In this document: one piece after another, positions 1 to 9,520 of the stretch
Numbering within the stretch: position 1 is the stretch's first letter
How the letters are laid out: each line of letters starts with the position of its first letter
Assembly (NCBI GenBank): GCA_021811145.1
Contig: JAJZPN010000014.1
Span: forward strand, 1-35,979
Reading direction: 5' to 3'
Source of the DNA: Pseudomonadota bacterium
Lineage (GTDB): Bacteria > Pseudomonadota > Gammaproteobacteria > Burkholderiales > Ferrovaceae
DNA length: 35,979 bases
Made by a program: the position numbers and the translations under genes
Notes under the pieces: model-generated
What the model saw: only the letters and a program-made list of their open reading frames with translations
What the model was told of the DNA's origin: nothing
Databases searched by the model: none

Positions 1-849
1 GGGCCAAACAAAACGTTCAGTCCAGCCTCTTAATAGTAAGATCGCTTCATCTGTTCGGTTTAATTGCTTCATGGTTTCAACAAATGAGTCGGCTACCAAA
101 AAAAGATAATCAGGTGATTGATTTTCTATTAACGACCAATAGCGAATGGCCTCATCTAACTGACCATTTTGTTTGGCCCACTGTCCTTGTAGAATATTTG
201 CTCTTACACATTTCTTATTAACAATTAATGCTTTTTGGATAAGCTCTTTAGCGGCATCATAGTTTGATCTACTGTACTCAATAACTGCTAATTCACAATA
301 GAAATTTGCAATTTCTTTGCTTCCAATTTCTGTACCTATCGATTCTAGTTCCTTGCTAATCTCAATTGCTTTATTCCATTCTTTTTCAGTAACGTAAATA
401 TCTAATAATGAGCGAGTGGCAACTTCAGAAAAATGACTGGTTTTCTTAAGATCTAAAAATAACGCTTCGGCACGATCCAAAAGACCTGCCTTGAGATAAT
501 CCTGAGCTAATTCATATAACGCTTGCGCTTTTTGTTCGACTGACAAATCAGATCGTTCAACTAAACTTTGATGCATTCTAGTTGCACGATCGACTTCACC
601 GCGTCGACGGAATAATCCACCTAAGGCAAATTGTAATTCAACTGTTTGTTGATCCGTCTGTGCAACTTCAATAAATGACTCAATAGCTTTATCTGTTTGC
701 TCATTCAGTAAAAAATTCAAACCTTTAAAGTAAGAAGCAGGTAATGCACGTGATTCAGTTAAAAGGTGTCTAATATCAACACGTGCTGCAAGCCATCCTA
801 AGCCGAAAAACACCGGAATCACTAATAACCAATAAGCCTGAAAATCCAT
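1..849 (-). CDS. lapB: LapB (YciM) tetratricopeptide protein, 3' end cut by window
   Basis: Inner-membrane-anchored TPR protein that, in characterised bacteria, controls lipopolysaccharide synthesis by promoting FtsH-dependent turnover of LpxC. The reading frame starts at the ATG ending at 849 and is open for 283 codons to the window edge. The first ~25 residues form a membrane helix (LLVIPVFFGLGWLAAR), followed by repeated TPR helices (for example around GLNFLLNEQTDKAIESF and ALGGLFRRRGEVDRA). The family is about 390 aa, so roughly 100 residues, including the C-terminal rubredoxin-like zinc domain, lie outside the window. It sits 21 nt downstream of lapA in the same direction, the usual pairing. 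Identity rests on the helix-plus-TPR architecture and the lapA neighbour. Confidence 0.9.
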   Translation of the reverse strand, partial: MDFQAYWLLVIPVFFGLGWLAARVDIRHLLTESRALPASYFKGLNFLLNEQTDKAIESFIEVAQTDQQTVELQFALGGLFRRRGEVDRATRMHQSLVERSDLSVEQKAQALYELAQDYLKAGLLDRAEALFLDLKKTSHFSEVATRSLLDIYVTEKEWNKAIEISKELESIGTEIGSKEIANFYCELAVIEYSRSNYDAAKELIQKALIVNKKCVRANILQGQWAKQNGQLDEAIRYWSLIENQSPDYLFLVADSFVETMKQLNRTDEAILLLRGWTERFVWP

Positions 850-870
850 AATAATTTACTGTATTTGTAT

Positions 871-1191
871 TTAAACTGCATCAATGTGAGCAGCGGTTGA
901 TATGTCACGTATTGGTTTTGGTTGATTGGTTAATTCATTAACCTTTTCTAATTGATTAAGTTCACGTCTTAATCGTTGTAATTCTCGACGTTGTTTAAAC
1001 AAACTACCCATAGCAACTAATAGCCCAACAATAACCCCTGAGATAAAAAATACCAACAAAAAGACAATTAAGGGTCCTTGCCATTGGTAATTAAGAAAGT
1101 ATTTTACTGTCACTGGCTCTACGTTTTTGATAGCAAAGCCTAACAATAGAATAAACACAAGAATTCGTACAATCCATTTTAGATAAAACAT
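871..1191 (-). CDS. lapA: LapA-type inner-membrane protein (DUF1049)
   Basis: Small membrane protein of 106 aa that works with LapB in lipopolysaccharide assembly or its regulation. Two hydrophobic helices are visible (residues ~7-22 and ~41-63), followed by a charged coiled-coil tail with many Arg, Glu and Leu (QRRELQRLRRELNQLEK). The N-terminal helix followed by a KNVEPVTVKYFL-like segment is characteristic of the DUF1049/LapA family. It lies between ihfB and lapB, the conserved context. A hairpin terminator separates it from ihfB, so expression depends on readthrough or a promoter in the short gap. Confidence 0.88.
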   Translation of the reverse strand: MFYLKWIVRILVFILLLGFAIKNVEPVTVKYFLNYQWQGPLIVFLLVFFISGVIVGLLVAMGSLFKQRRELQRLRRELNQLEKVNELTNQPKPIRDISTAAHIDAV

Positions 1192-1224
1192 TATTTATTC
1201 CCTATTTTTCTACATTTTAAAATA

Positions 1225-1254
1225 AAAACGGGTGTTTAACACCCGTTTTATTTT
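1225..1254 (-). terminator. Intrinsic terminator after ihfB
   Basis: A perfect 12-bp inverted repeat (1225-1236 and 1238-1249, core ACGGGTGTT/AACACCCGT) begins directly beside the ihfB stop codon. On the minus strand it is followed by a T-rich run, so it fits a Rho-independent terminator for ihfB. The lapA gene follows in the same direction, so termination may be partial. Confidence 0.75.
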
Positions 1255-1558
1255 AGTCCGCAGACTGAGCATTACTCTTAGGAAAATCCACTCGATCCCG
1301 CAACTCCTTTCCAGGTTTAAAGTGTGGTACGTACTTCTCTGGAACCAACACTTTTTCACCTGTTTTAGGATTTCTGCCTTGTCGAGGAGGTCGATGGTTT
1401 AAACCAAAACTTCCAAACCCACGAATTTCAATCCGCTCTCCTGATACCAATGATTGACTCATGGCATCCAAAATTGTCTTCACAGCCAATTCGGTATCTT
1501 TTGATACTAATTGGCTATATTTAAGAGATAACAGATCGATTAATTCTGATTTAGTCAT
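1253..1558 (-). CDS. ihfB: Integration host factor subunit beta
   Basis: DNA-bending protein of the HU/IHF family, acting as a heterodimer with IhfA in the nucleoid, in transcription, recombination and replication. At 101 aa it matches the family size. The beta-arm signature RNPKTGEKV and the following [14 protein letters not shown] are intact, and the N-terminal helices start [10 protein letters not shown]. It begins 7 nt after the rpsA stop; rpsA-ihfB is a conserved pair and the two are probably co-transcribed. Confidence 0.96.
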   Translation of the reverse strand: MTKSELIDLLSLKYSQLVSKDTELAVKTILDAMSQSLVSGERIEIRGFGSFGLNHRPPRQGRNPKTGEKVLVPEKYVPHFKPGKELRDRVDFPKSNAQSAD

Positions 1559-1565
1559 TTAAAGA

Positions 1566-3281
1566 TTAACCTTCAGAGGATTGGTTTTCGAGTTTTGCTT
1601 TCAACAATGCGCCAAGGCTTGTTGTACCTGCGTTAGCTGGGTTGTCAGCGGTAACTCGTTGCATAGCAGCATTTTCTTCAACAGCATCCTTAGCTTTGAT
1701 AGACAAATTAATGGTTCTATTTTTGCGATCAACATTAAGAATAACAGCTTCAACTGCATCGCCTTCATTAAGATGCGCTTTTACATCCTCTACTCGATCA
1801 CGAGAGATCTCAGATGCGCGTAAGTAGCCTTCAATATCATCACCAAGATCAATTACAGCACCTTTGGTATCTATTGATTTAACAGTACCTTTTACGATTG
1901 CACCTTTGTCATTTACAGCAGTAAAGTTAGTGAAAGGATCTCCGGAAAGCTGTTTAATGCCTAAAGAAATTCTTTCTCTTTCAACATCAATTGCAAGAAT
2001 AATGGCTTCAACTTCATCACCTTTCTTGTAATTGTGAACTGCTTCCTCACCAGTCTGACTCCAAGATAGATCAGATAAATGAACTAAACCATCAATTCCA
2101 CCTGGTAGGCCTATGAAGACACCAAAGTCTGTAATTGATTTAATTTGGCCCTTAACATGATCGTTCTTGTTATGGGTGGCAGCAAACTCTTCCCATGGAT
2201 TAGGACGACATTGTTTCATACCTAAAGAAATACGACGACGTTCTTCATCAATTTCTAAAATCATTACTTCAACTTCATCGCCAAGCTGAACAACTTTAGA
2301 AGGATGAACGTTTTTATTGGTCCAATCCATTTCAGAAACGTGTACCAATCCTTCAATACCCGGCTCAATCTCAACGAATGCACCATAATCAGTGAGGTTA
2401 GTCACTTTACCAAACAAACGTGTTTTTTCAGGATAGCGACGTGCTAGACCTACCCAAGGATCATCACCTAATTGCTTGAGACCTAATGAAACACGATTTT
2501 TATCCTGGTCATATTTCAATACTTTAGCTTCAACCTCATCACCTACATTCAATACTTCTGATGGGTGTTTTACTCTTCTCCAAGCTAAATCAGTAATGTG
2601 TAACAGACCATCAATACCACCTAGATCAACGAATGCACCGTAATCTGTAATATTTTTAACAACACCTTTTACAATTGAGCCTTCTTTCAAGTTTTCTAAC
2701 AGATTTTCACGATCTGCACCTTGAGTGGCTTCCATTACAGCACGGCGTGATACCACTACATTATTGCGTTTCCGATCGAGCTTAATAACTTTAAACTCCA
2801 TCTCTTTCCCTTCATAAGGTGAAGTATCCTTAATAGGACGAACATCAACCAGTGATCCAGGTAAAAATGCACGAATACCGTTAACCATAACAGTTAGGCC
2901 ACCTTTCACCTTACCGCTAACAACACCAGTAACTAAAGTGCCTTTAGTCATGGCATCATCCAAATCAAGCCACGCAGCTAAACGTTTGGCTTTTTCACGA
3001 GATAGTTTGGTAGAACCATAACCATCTTCAAGAGTATCAATAGCTACTTTTACAAAGTCACCAATTTGTGCTTCGAGTTCGCCACGATCATCTTTAAATT
3101 CTTCAATGGGGATTAAACTTTCCGATTTCAAACCAGCATTTACAATTACAAAGTTACCGTCAATACCTACTACTTCCGCGGTGATTACTTCACCTATACG
3201 CATTTCTTGATGGGATAAGCTCTCCTCAAACAAGCTAGCAAAACTTTCAGTTGTAGAGGTGTGTTGATTGGTTGTATTCAT
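1566..3281 (-). CDS. rpsA: 30S ribosomal protein S1
   Basis: RNA-binding ribosomal protein that brings structured mRNAs to the 30S subunit. The 571 aa cover the usual six S1 (OB-fold) repeats. Recurrent signatures such as [37 protein letters not shown] and [19 protein letters not shown] are spaced about 86 residues apart, each followed by the typical [14 protein letters not shown] end. The start ATG at 3281 is preceded by a modest AGGT ribosome-binding site. A 127-nt untranslated leader separates it from cmk and could hold a promoter and an autoregulatory site, as known for rpsA elsewhere; this is not shown here. Confidence 0.98.
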   Translation of the reverse strand: MNTTNQHTSTTESFASLFEESLSHQEMRIGEVITAEVVGIDGNFVIVNAGLKSESLIPIEEFKDDRGELEAQIGDFVKVAIDTLEDGYGSTKLSREKAKRLAAWLDLDDAMTKGTLVTGVVSGKVKGGLTVMVNGIRAFLPGSLVDVRPIKDTSPYEGKEMEFKVIKLDRKRNNVVVSRRAVMEATQGADRENLLENLKEGSIVKGVVKNITDYGAFVDLGGIDGLLHITDLAWRRVKHPSEVLNVGDEVEAKVLKYDQDKNRVSLGLKQLGDDPWVGLARRYPEKTRLFGKVTNLTDYGAFVEIEPGIEGLVHVSEMDWTNKNVHPSKVVQLGDEVEVMILEIDEERRRISLGMKQCRPNPWEEFAATHNKNDHVKGQIKSITDFGVFIGLPGGIDGLVHLSDLSWSQTGEEAVHNYKKGDEVEAIILAIDVERERISLGIKQLSGDPFTNFTAVNDKGAIVKGTVKSIDTKGAVIDLGDDIEGYLRASEISRDRVEDVKAHLNEGDAVEAVILNVDRKNRTINLSIKAKDAVEENAAMQRVTADNPANAGTTSLGALLKAKLENQSSEG

Positions 3282-3356
3282 GAAAAACTGTTACCTATAA
3301 AAATCACCCGTCGCGCCTCGGGGTCAATTAAATTACTCAAAACTTGTATTAACTAC

Positions 3357-3386
3357 ATAATAATCAACAACGCATTTGATTATTAT
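3357..3386. repeat. AT-rich inverted repeat in the cmk-rpsA gap
   Basis: An 11-bp perfect inverted repeat (ATAATAATCAA and its complement) with an 8-nt loop lies between cmk and rpsA. No T-tract follows on either strand, so it is not a convincing terminator. It could be a leader structure or a protein-binding palindrome upstream of rpsA. Confidence 0.4.
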
Positions 3387-3408
3387 TACAAGATAAATGA
3401 GTCCAAAG

Positions 3409-4065
3409 TTAATTAGATACATCAGAAAACCACTGTATTACTTGGTTAACTGCTTGATCTATTGTTAATGCAGAGGTATCGAGAAAATGTGCATCTGGAG
3501 TCTGTTTTAACGGGGACTCTTTACGAGTCAGATCCCGACGATCACGTTCAAGAATATCTTGCAAAAGGTCGTTTATATTAGCAGATATTCCCTTATTGAT
3601 CAACTGGTTATAACGTCTTTGCGCTCTAATTTCAGGAGTGGCTGTTAGAAAGATCTTTAACATGGACTCAGGAAAGACAACGCTACCCATATCTCGTCCA
3701 TCCGCAACGAGTCCAGGATGCTGTTTAAATTGATGCTGAACATTCATTAATACATCACGCACAGATTTAACAGCAGCAATTTTTGAAGCCAATATACCAC
3801 ATTCTTCAGATCGTATAGATTCAGTAACATCTTGTTTATTAAGCAGTATTTTACCTTCTTTAAATTCTATACGTAGACTTTTAGTTAACTGATTCAACTT
3901 ATTTTCATCAGTTTCACCTATACCCTGAAATTGAGCAGATAAGGCAACAATGCGATACAAGGCCCCACTATCTAAGTAATGAAAGTTAAGTTTTTCAGCT
4001 ACGCGTTGAGCGACAGTCCCTTTGCCTGATGCAGAAGGTCCATCTATTGCAATAACAGGGATCAT
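3409..4065 (-). CDS. cmk: Cytidylate kinase
   Basis: Phosphorylates CMP and dCMP to the diphosphates using ATP, recycling pyrimidine nucleotides in the cytoplasm. The 218 aa carry an N-terminal P-loop IDGPSASGKGT, the CMP-binding segment DGRDMGSVVFP and the lid region RDRRDLTRKESPL. The start overlaps the aroA stop by 4 nt (ATGA), indicating translational coupling. The aroA-cmk-rpsA order is widely conserved. Confidence 0.97.
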   Translation of the reverse strand: MIPVIAIDGPSASGKGTVAQRVAEKLNFHYLDSGALYRIVALSAQFQGIGETDENKLNQLTKSLRIEFKEGKILLNKQDVTESIRSEECGILASKIAAVKSVRDVLMNVQHQFKQHPGLVADGRDMGSVVFPESMLKIFLTATPEIRAQRRYNQLINKGISANINDLLQDILERDRRDLTRKESPLKQTPDAHFLDTSALTIDQAVNQVIQWFSDVSN

Positions 4066-5366
4066 AATACTGAAATCTCTAAGCCTGTTGACCTTGCGAG
4101 CTTATCAAATCCAGGAAAAGAGGTGGCAACATTTTGACAATTTAAAATGGTAATTGCAGAAGAGGCTTTAAGTGCTGCTATTGAAAAACTCATAGCAATA
4201 CGATGATCACCATGACTATTAATCGTTCCACCATGATAGGAACCTCCATCAATAATCATGCCATCGGGTGTGGGAACAGCATTTATACCTAAAGACACCA
4301 ATCCATCAGCCATAACTTGTATACGATCACTTTCTTTAACGCGAAGTTCTTCTGCACCAGAGAGTACTGTTTTCCCTTGTGCATTTGCTGCAGCAATAAA
4401 TATTATTGGAAACTCATCTATGGCAAGGCTAACTAACTCTTCAGGAATATGAATACCTTTAAGTGGCTTATATTTGATGTGTATATCAGCAACTTTCTCA
4501 CCACCCACATGAGTTATATTCAAAAGTCTTATATCAGCCCCCATCAGCTCTAATATTTTTATTACTCCATCACGAGTAGGATTAATACCCACTTCCTTAA
4601 TAATTAAGTCTGAACCTTCTGAAATAGCCGCACCAACCATAAAAAAAGCCGCAGAAGAAATATCAGATGGCACGCTAATCGTTGTAGCATGAAGTATGGC
4701 AGTATTATCAACAGTTATACTATTTCCATTAATGGTAGGTTTATAACCAAATGCTTCCAACATTCTCTCTGTGTGATCTCGGGTTACTTCAGGTTCAATA
4801 ACTGTTGTTACTCCATTAGCATAAAGACCAGCAAGTAATACCGCAGATTTAACCTGTGCGCTAGCCATAGGTAGAGTATACGTAATTGAGTTTAATGCCG
4901 AAGTGGAATGAATAGCCAAAGGCGGTCTCCCACCTTCTTTGGTCTCTATTAATGCTCCCATTTGTTTTAATGGATCAGCAACACGTGCCATTGGTCTTTT
5001 TAATAAAGTCTCATCACCAGTTAATATTACTTCAAAACCTTGCCCTACCAGTAATCCAGACAATAGTCTCATCGTTGTACCTGAATTTCCGCAATCTATG
5101 ACTTGTTTTGGAGCGGTTAAACCGTGTTTTCCGACACCGTAAATTGTAACTCGACCATGATGAGGACCATCAATACGTACACCCATAGCTCTAAAAGCAT
5201 TCATTGTTGAGAGTGCATCTTCACCTTCAAGAAAGCCGCTAACTTCTGTTACCCCTTCCGCAATTGCACCAAGCATTATGCTTCGATGTGAAATGGATTT
5301 GTCACCAGGAACTTTAATTGTTCCAGTTAGTTTTCCTCCCGGTGAAATACAGTAAGTAACATTCAT
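4062..5366 (-). CDS. aroA: 3-phosphoshikimate 1-carboxyvinyltransferase (EPSP synthase)
   Basis: Transfers the enolpyruvyl group of PEP to shikimate-3-phosphate, the sixth step of the shikimate pathway. At 434 aa it has the normal two-domain length. The motifs PGDKSISHRS (residues ~18-27), GNSGTTMRLLSG (~94-105) and RVKESDRI (~345-352) are intact. The G of the glyphosate-sensitive loop region precedes the conserved NSGTT segment, so it looks like a class I enzyme. It lies 18 nt after tyrA and overlaps cmk, within the aromatic gene cluster. Confidence 0.97.
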   Translation of the reverse strand: MNVTYCISPGGKLTGTIKVPGDKSISHRSIMLGAIAEGVTEVSGFLEGEDALSTMNAFRAMGVRIDGPHHGRVTIYGVGKHGLTAPKQVIDCGNSGTTMRLLSGLLVGQGFEVILTGDETLLKRPMARVADPLKQMGALIETKEGGRPPLAIHSTSALNSITYTLPMASAQVKSAVLLAGLYANGVTTVIEPEVTRDHTERMLEAFGYKPTINGNSITVDNTAILHATTISVPSDISSAAFFMVGAAISEGSDLIIKEVGINPTRDGVIKILELMGADIRLLNITHVGGEKVADIHIKYKPLKGIHIPEELVSLAIDEFPIIFIAAANAQGKTVLSGAEELRVKESDRIQVMADGLVSLGINAVPTPDGMIIDGGSYHGGTINSHGDHRIAMSFSIAALKASSAITILNCQNVATSFPGFDKLARSTGLEISVL

Positions 5367-5384
5367 AGCCTATCTCTTAAAAAT

Positions 5385-6263
5385 TTATTCTGACCAATCA
5401 CGCCTAGCATCACGTGCAATTTTAAAAAAACCTTCAATCGCTTCACCGTCATCAGACTCGAGAGCATCTTGAAAATAACGTAATAAGTCCTGATATCGTT
5501 GTAACTCAAGTAATAATGTTGATTTATTAGCAAGGGTAATATCTTTCCACATCTCAGGATTACTTCCAGCTATTCGCGTAAAGTCTCTAAAACCGCTAGC
5601 AGCAAAGTGGAAAAAAGTCTCGGCATCCACGCGTGTCGCAATGTCATAAACCAAGGTGAAACTTAATATATGAGGTAAATGACTTACTACGCCAAAAACA
5701 CTGTCATGTCTATTTACAGACATGGTTTCAATATTAGCGCCACAGGCTTGCCAACAGCGTTTAATAATTTCAAAAGGAAGTGAATCGGTAAAATCCGTCT
5801 CAATCATTACAACCGATTTTTGATGAAACAAATCTTTACGTGATGCTCTAACGCCACTGTGTTCAGCTCCAGCTATTGGATGAACAGGGACGAAACGTTG
5901 GATGGCTGTGCCAAGGTATTTTTTTGCGGCATTAATGACGTTTGCTTTTGTACTTCCTACATCGGTGATAATTGCTGTAGGGCTTATATGGGCAGCTATT
6001 TCAGCTAAAACAGTTTCAATTTGTCCGACGGGAACTGCAATTTGAATTACATCTGCATCTTTTACGGCAGCCGCTAAAGAGTGAACTGCACTATCAATGA
6101 CACCAAGTTGTTTTGCTGCAGCAAGGTTAACTTCATCACGATCATACCCAACTATGCTGACATCTCTGACTGCTTCACGCATGGCTAAGGCAAATGAGCC
6201 ACCAATTAAGCCGACACCAATAATAGCGATTCTTCGTGGATGAGTTTGGAAAGGATCTGCCAT
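5385..6263 (-). CDS. tyrA: Prephenate dehydrogenase
   Basis: Oxidatively decarboxylates prephenate (or arogenate) on the way to tyrosine. The 292 aa show the N-terminal dinucleotide-binding motif GVGLIGGSFAL, the catalytic-region histidine in PVHPIAGAEHSG, and the all-helical dimerisation domain with SHLPHILSF. There is no chorismate mutase or ACT domain, so it is the monofunctional, cyclohexadienyl-dehydrogenase-like form typical of this gene cluster. Whether prephenate or arogenate, NAD or NADP is preferred cannot be read from the sequence alone. Confidence 0.93.
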   Translation of the reverse strand: MADPFQTHPRRIAIIGVGLIGGSFALAMREAVRDVSIVGYDRDEVNLAAAKQLGVIDSAVHSLAAAVKDADVIQIAVPVGQIETVLAEIAAHISPTAIITDVGSTKANVINAAKKYLGTAIQRFVPVHPIAGAEHSGVRASRKDLFHQKSVVMIETDFTDSLPFEIIKRCWQACGANIETMSVNRHDSVFGVVSHLPHILSFTLVYDIATRVDAETFFHFAASGFRDFTRIAGSNPEMWKDITLANKSTLLLELQRYQDLLRYFQDALESDDGEAIEGFFKIARDARRDWSE

Positions 6264-6267
6264 GAAT

Positions 6268-7368
6268 TTAGAGATTAATTACTTCTATAAGTTTATCAAT
6301 AAAGAATTGGTTTTCTTCCGACAATCCTACTGAAACACGTAAGTAATTCGGCATACTATAATTGGCCACAGGTCGAACAATGACCCCGCGTTTTAATAAT
6401 TCTTGGTAAATAATTGCTGCATTTTCCCCTACTTCAATGGCTAAAAAGTTACCTACTGAAGGGATAAATGATAATCCTAACTGTGTACATGCCTGTACTA
6501 ATTGTTTTAGACCATTTGTATTAACGATTTTCGTTTTTTCCAGAAAATCAGTATCATGCAGTGCTGCTTCAGCAGCAACAAGTGCCAGTTGATTAACATT
6601 AAAAGGTTGACGCACACGATTTAATAAAGAAATAACGTCCTTATGAGCAAATCCGCAACCAACTCTTAAACCTGCCAAACCAAACGCCTTAGAAAAGGAT
6701 CTGGTTACAATTAAATTATCAAAATTATTTAGCCAAGAAATTGCGTTATAAGAGAGATTATCATCTAAATATTCTGTATAAGCCTCATCAAGTACAACAA
6801 GTACATGTGAAGGGACTTTATTTAAAAATTCTTTAAGTGAATCGCCTGAAATAAAATGACCAGTAGGATTATTGGGATTCGCAACAAAGATTACACGTGT
6901 ATTATCTGTAACCGACTTCAACATAGCCGGTAAATCATGCCCGAACTCTTTAGCAGGCACAACAATACCTTTTGCCCCAACGGCTTGAGTCACTAAAGGA
7001 TAAACTGCAAATGCATATTGAGAATAAATAGCTTCAGTACCTGGAGACAAAAATGCTCTTGCAATCAACTCCAATACATCATTGGAGCCATTACCTAAAA
7101 TAATATTGTCAATTTCAATATTTCTAAGATTCGCCAAAGTCTGTTTTAACTCAAAACCGTTTCCGTCTGGGTAGAGAGCTAAATCTTTTAAAGACTTATT
7201 GATAGCAGCCAAGGCCATTGGGCTTGGACCGAGCGGATTTTCATTAGATGCTAGCTTGACTACATGAGTTAAGCCAAGCTCCCTTTGCAACTCTGACATG
7301 GGTTTACCTGGCTGATAGGGAGCAATACTTTTAATGTACTGAGGAGCTGATTCACATAAATCAATCAT
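6268..7368 (-). CDS. hisC: Histidinol-phosphate aminotransferase
   Basis: PLP-dependent aminotransferase making histidinol phosphate; members in this aromatic cluster may also act on aromatic 2-oxo acids. I place the start at the ATG ending at 7368, giving 366 aa beginning MIDLCESAPQYIKSIAPY. It overlaps the pheA stop in an ATGA arrangement and has a GGTGG ribosome-binding site; an upstream in-frame start would add 12 non-conserved residues. Visible motifs are KLASNENPLGPSP, the NPNNPTG signature (~residues 167-173), the Asp/Tyr of VVLDEAYTEY, and the PLP lysine in TRSFSKAFGLAGLRVG. Confidence 0.95.
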   Translation of the reverse strand: MIDLCESAPQYIKSIAPYQPGKPMSELQRELGLTHVVKLASNENPLGPSPMALAAINKSLKDLALYPDGNGFELKQTLANLRNIEIDNIILGNGSNDVLELIARAFLSPGTEAIYSQYAFAVYPLVTQAVGAKGIVVPAKEFGHDLPAMLKSVTDNTRVIFVANPNNPTGHFISGDSLKEFLNKVPSHVLVVLDEAYTEYLDDNLSYNAISWLNNFDNLIVTRSFSKAFGLAGLRVGCGFAHKDVISLLNRVRQPFNVNQLALVAAEAALHDTDFLEKTKIVNTNGLKQLVQACTQLGLSFIPSVGNFLAIEVGENAAIIYQELLKRGVIVRPVANYSMPNYLRVSVGLSEENQFFIDKLIEVINL

Positions 7369-8444
7369 AATGGTGCCACCGGATAAGAACCTAAAACACG
7401 ACAAACCAATGCAGACTGACTTACTTCAGTCAACGCCTGCTTAACTAAATTGTCTTCACAATGACCTTCTAAATCAATAAAAAAAACATACTCCCATAAT
7501 GCAGTTTGTGAGGGACGTGATTCAAGACGGGTCATGCTTACACCATATTTTGCAAATGGTGCTAATAATTCATGAATAGCACCTGGCCTATTTCTAGCAA
7601 CTAATAGTAATGACGTTTTATCATGACCAGAGATAGAAGATTTGTGATTGCCAATGACATAAAAACGAGTTGTATTATTGGATCTGTCTTCGATATTCTT
7701 CGCAAGAATTTCAAGTTGGTATAATTCAGCTGCTTGAATACTAGCAATAGCCGCAGCGTTTTTTCTTTCACTTACAATTTTTGCTGCCTCAGCATTACTA
7801 CTGACCGGAATAAGTTTCGCACCGGGTAGTTGATTTGCTAGCCAAGAATGGCATTGTGCAAGTGATTGTGCGTGAGAATAAACTTCTTGAATTTGCTCAA
7901 GCGCCACACCTTGTTGTGATAACAATTGATGGTGAATTCTTAACTGAACTTCACCACAAATTTGCAAAGGCGTATCAACCAATAAATCAAGAGTTCGATT
8001 AACCGAACCCTCTGTAGAGTTTTCTATTGGAACTAGACCAAAATTAACTCTGCCTGCAACAACACTTTGAAAAACGTCGTCTAACGAAGACTGTTCTTCG
8101 CGAATGGCAGCATGTCCAAAATGTTTCATTACTGCGGCTTCAGAGTATGTACCTCGAGGTCCCAAATAAGACACTGTGACAGGTCTTTCGTGAGCAAGAC
8201 ATGCTGACATAAGCTCTCGAAATATATATAAAATGGACTCATCACTTAGAGGGCCTTTATTGAGTTCACGTAATCTACGTAATACTTGAGCTTCTCTTTC
8301 CGGACGGTATAAAACACCCTCTTTAAGTTGACCTATTTGACCGGCTAATTTTGCACGTTGACTGATTAGCTTAAGTAATTGAGTGTCAATAATATCAATC
8401 TGATTACGTAAATTTTCTAATTCTCGTTGATTAGAATTAACCAT
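7365..8444 (-). CDS. pheA: Bifunctional chorismate mutase / prephenate dehydratase
   Basis: Converts chorismate to prephenate and then to phenylpyruvate for phenylalanine synthesis. Order of domains: an AroQ chorismate mutase helix bundle (~residues 5-85, LRNQIDIIDTQLLKLISQRA), a prephenate dehydratase domain starting at YLGPRGTYSEAAV with the catalytic TRF in NNTTRFYVIG, and a C-terminal ACT domain with ESRPSQTALWEYVFF, the phenylalanine-feedback motif. I choose the ATG at 8444 (359 aa). A TTG four codons upstream is also possible but enlarges the overlap with serC from 8 to 20 nt. Confidence 0.95.
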   Translation of the reverse strand: MVNSNQRELENLRNQIDIIDTQLLKLISQRAKLAGQIGQLKEGVLYRPEREAQVLRRLRELNKGPLSDESILYIFRELMSACLAHERPVTVSYLGPRGTYSEAAVMKHFGHAAIREEQSSLDDVFQSVVAGRVNFGLVPIENSTEGSVNRTLDLLVDTPLQICGEVQLRIHHQLLSQQGVALEQIQEVYSHAQSLAQCHSWLANQLPGAKLIPVSSNAEAAKIVSERKNAAAIASIQAAELYQLEILAKNIEDRSNNTTRFYVIGNHKSSISGHDKTSLLLVARNRPGAIHELLAPFAKYGVSMTRLESRPSQTALWEYVFFIDLEGHCEDNLVKQALTEVSQSALVCRVLGSYPVAPL

Positions 8445-9516
8445 AACGTCGCTCAAAATCCGCCATAAAATTAATTAATGCTTGTACCCCTTCAATGGGC
8501 ATAGCATTGTAAATCGAGGCACGCATCCCACCAACCACTCTATGGCCTCTTAACTGTTTTAGTCCAGATAACTCAGCCTCTTTTAAAAATACCTCATCAA
8601 GAGCTGGCTCTCTTAAATGAAACGGAACATTCATTAATGATCGATCTTGAATTTTTACTGAATTTCTATAAAAACTACTTTTATCAAGAAAATCATATAA
8701 TAAACGTGCTTTCTCAGCATTACGAACAGCCATTTGCGTTAATCCACCATTCCGTTTAATCCATTTAAAAACAAGACCGGCAACCCAAATCGTAAACGTA
8801 GGTGGCGTATTTAACATAGAATGGGCATGAAATTGTCCATGATAATCCATAAGAAACGGTGTGCCAGGTGCGGCGGGTTTTAATAAGTCCTCACGTATAA
8901 TTGCTAAACTCAATCCAGCAGGCCCAATATTTTTTTGTGCGCCAGCATAAACCATACCAAATTTAGTGATATCCATTGGTCGTGATAAAAAATGAGACGA
9001 CATATCAACAACTAACGGGACATTGCCCACATCAGGTGTCCAAAAAAACTCTAATCCGTCAATTGTTTCATTTGAACAGTAATGTACATAAGCCGCTTTT
9101 GGATTGAGCCTCCACTCTGCCCTGTCAGGTAGCGCACTAAAATGATCAATACGATTTGAAGCAGCAATATTAACATTACAGTAGCGTCTACCTTCTTCAA
9201 TAGCACGGTATGACCAATAACCTGTTTCAATGTAATCAGCATGATGATTTCCCTGAAGTAGGTTAAGGGGAATCATATCCCAATGTGCACTTGCTCCCTC
9301 TTGACAGAAAATAATTCTGTAGTGATCAGGCAGTGCCAAAATGTCACGAAGATCCAGTTCTGTTTCATTCAGAATACCAGCAAACTCAGGACTTCTGTGA
9401 CTAAGTTCCATCACCGACATACCTGAGTCCTGCCAATTTAAAAGTTGTTCTTGTACTTCAAGCATCACTTCAGTTGGAAGTGTTGCAGGACCTGCAGAGA
9501 AGTTAAAAGCACGCAT
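8437..9516 (-). CDS. serC: Phosphoserine aminotransferase
   Basis: PLP enzyme converting 3-phosphohydroxypyruvate to phosphoserine, also used in pyridoxal phosphate synthesis. The 359 aa start MRAFNFSAGPATLP, a near-universal SerC N-terminus, and the PLP lysine lies in YAGAQKNIGPAGL. The C-terminal GGMRASIYNAMP is also conserved. It starts 4 nt after the gyrA stop and overlaps pheA by 8 nt, so gyrA-serC-pheA probably share transcripts. Confidence 0.97.
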   Translation of the reverse strand: MRAFNFSAGPATLPTEVMLEVQEQLLNWQDSGMSVMELSHRSPEFAGILNETELDLRDILALPDHYRIIFCQEGASAHWDMIPLNLLQGNHHADYIETGYWSYRAIEEGRRYCNVNIAASNRIDHFSALPDRAEWRLNPKAAYVHYCSNETIDGLEFFWTPDVGNVPLVVDMSSHFLSRPMDITKFGMVYAGAQKNIGPAGLSLAIIREDLLKPAAPGTPFLMDYHGQFHAHSMLNTPPTFTIWVAGLVFKWIKRNGGLTQMAVRNAEKARLLYDFLDKSSFYRNSVKIQDRSLMNVPFHLREPALDEVFLKEAELSGLKQLRGHRVVGGMRASIYNAMPIEGVQALINFMADFERRYG

Positions 9517-9520
9517 ACAA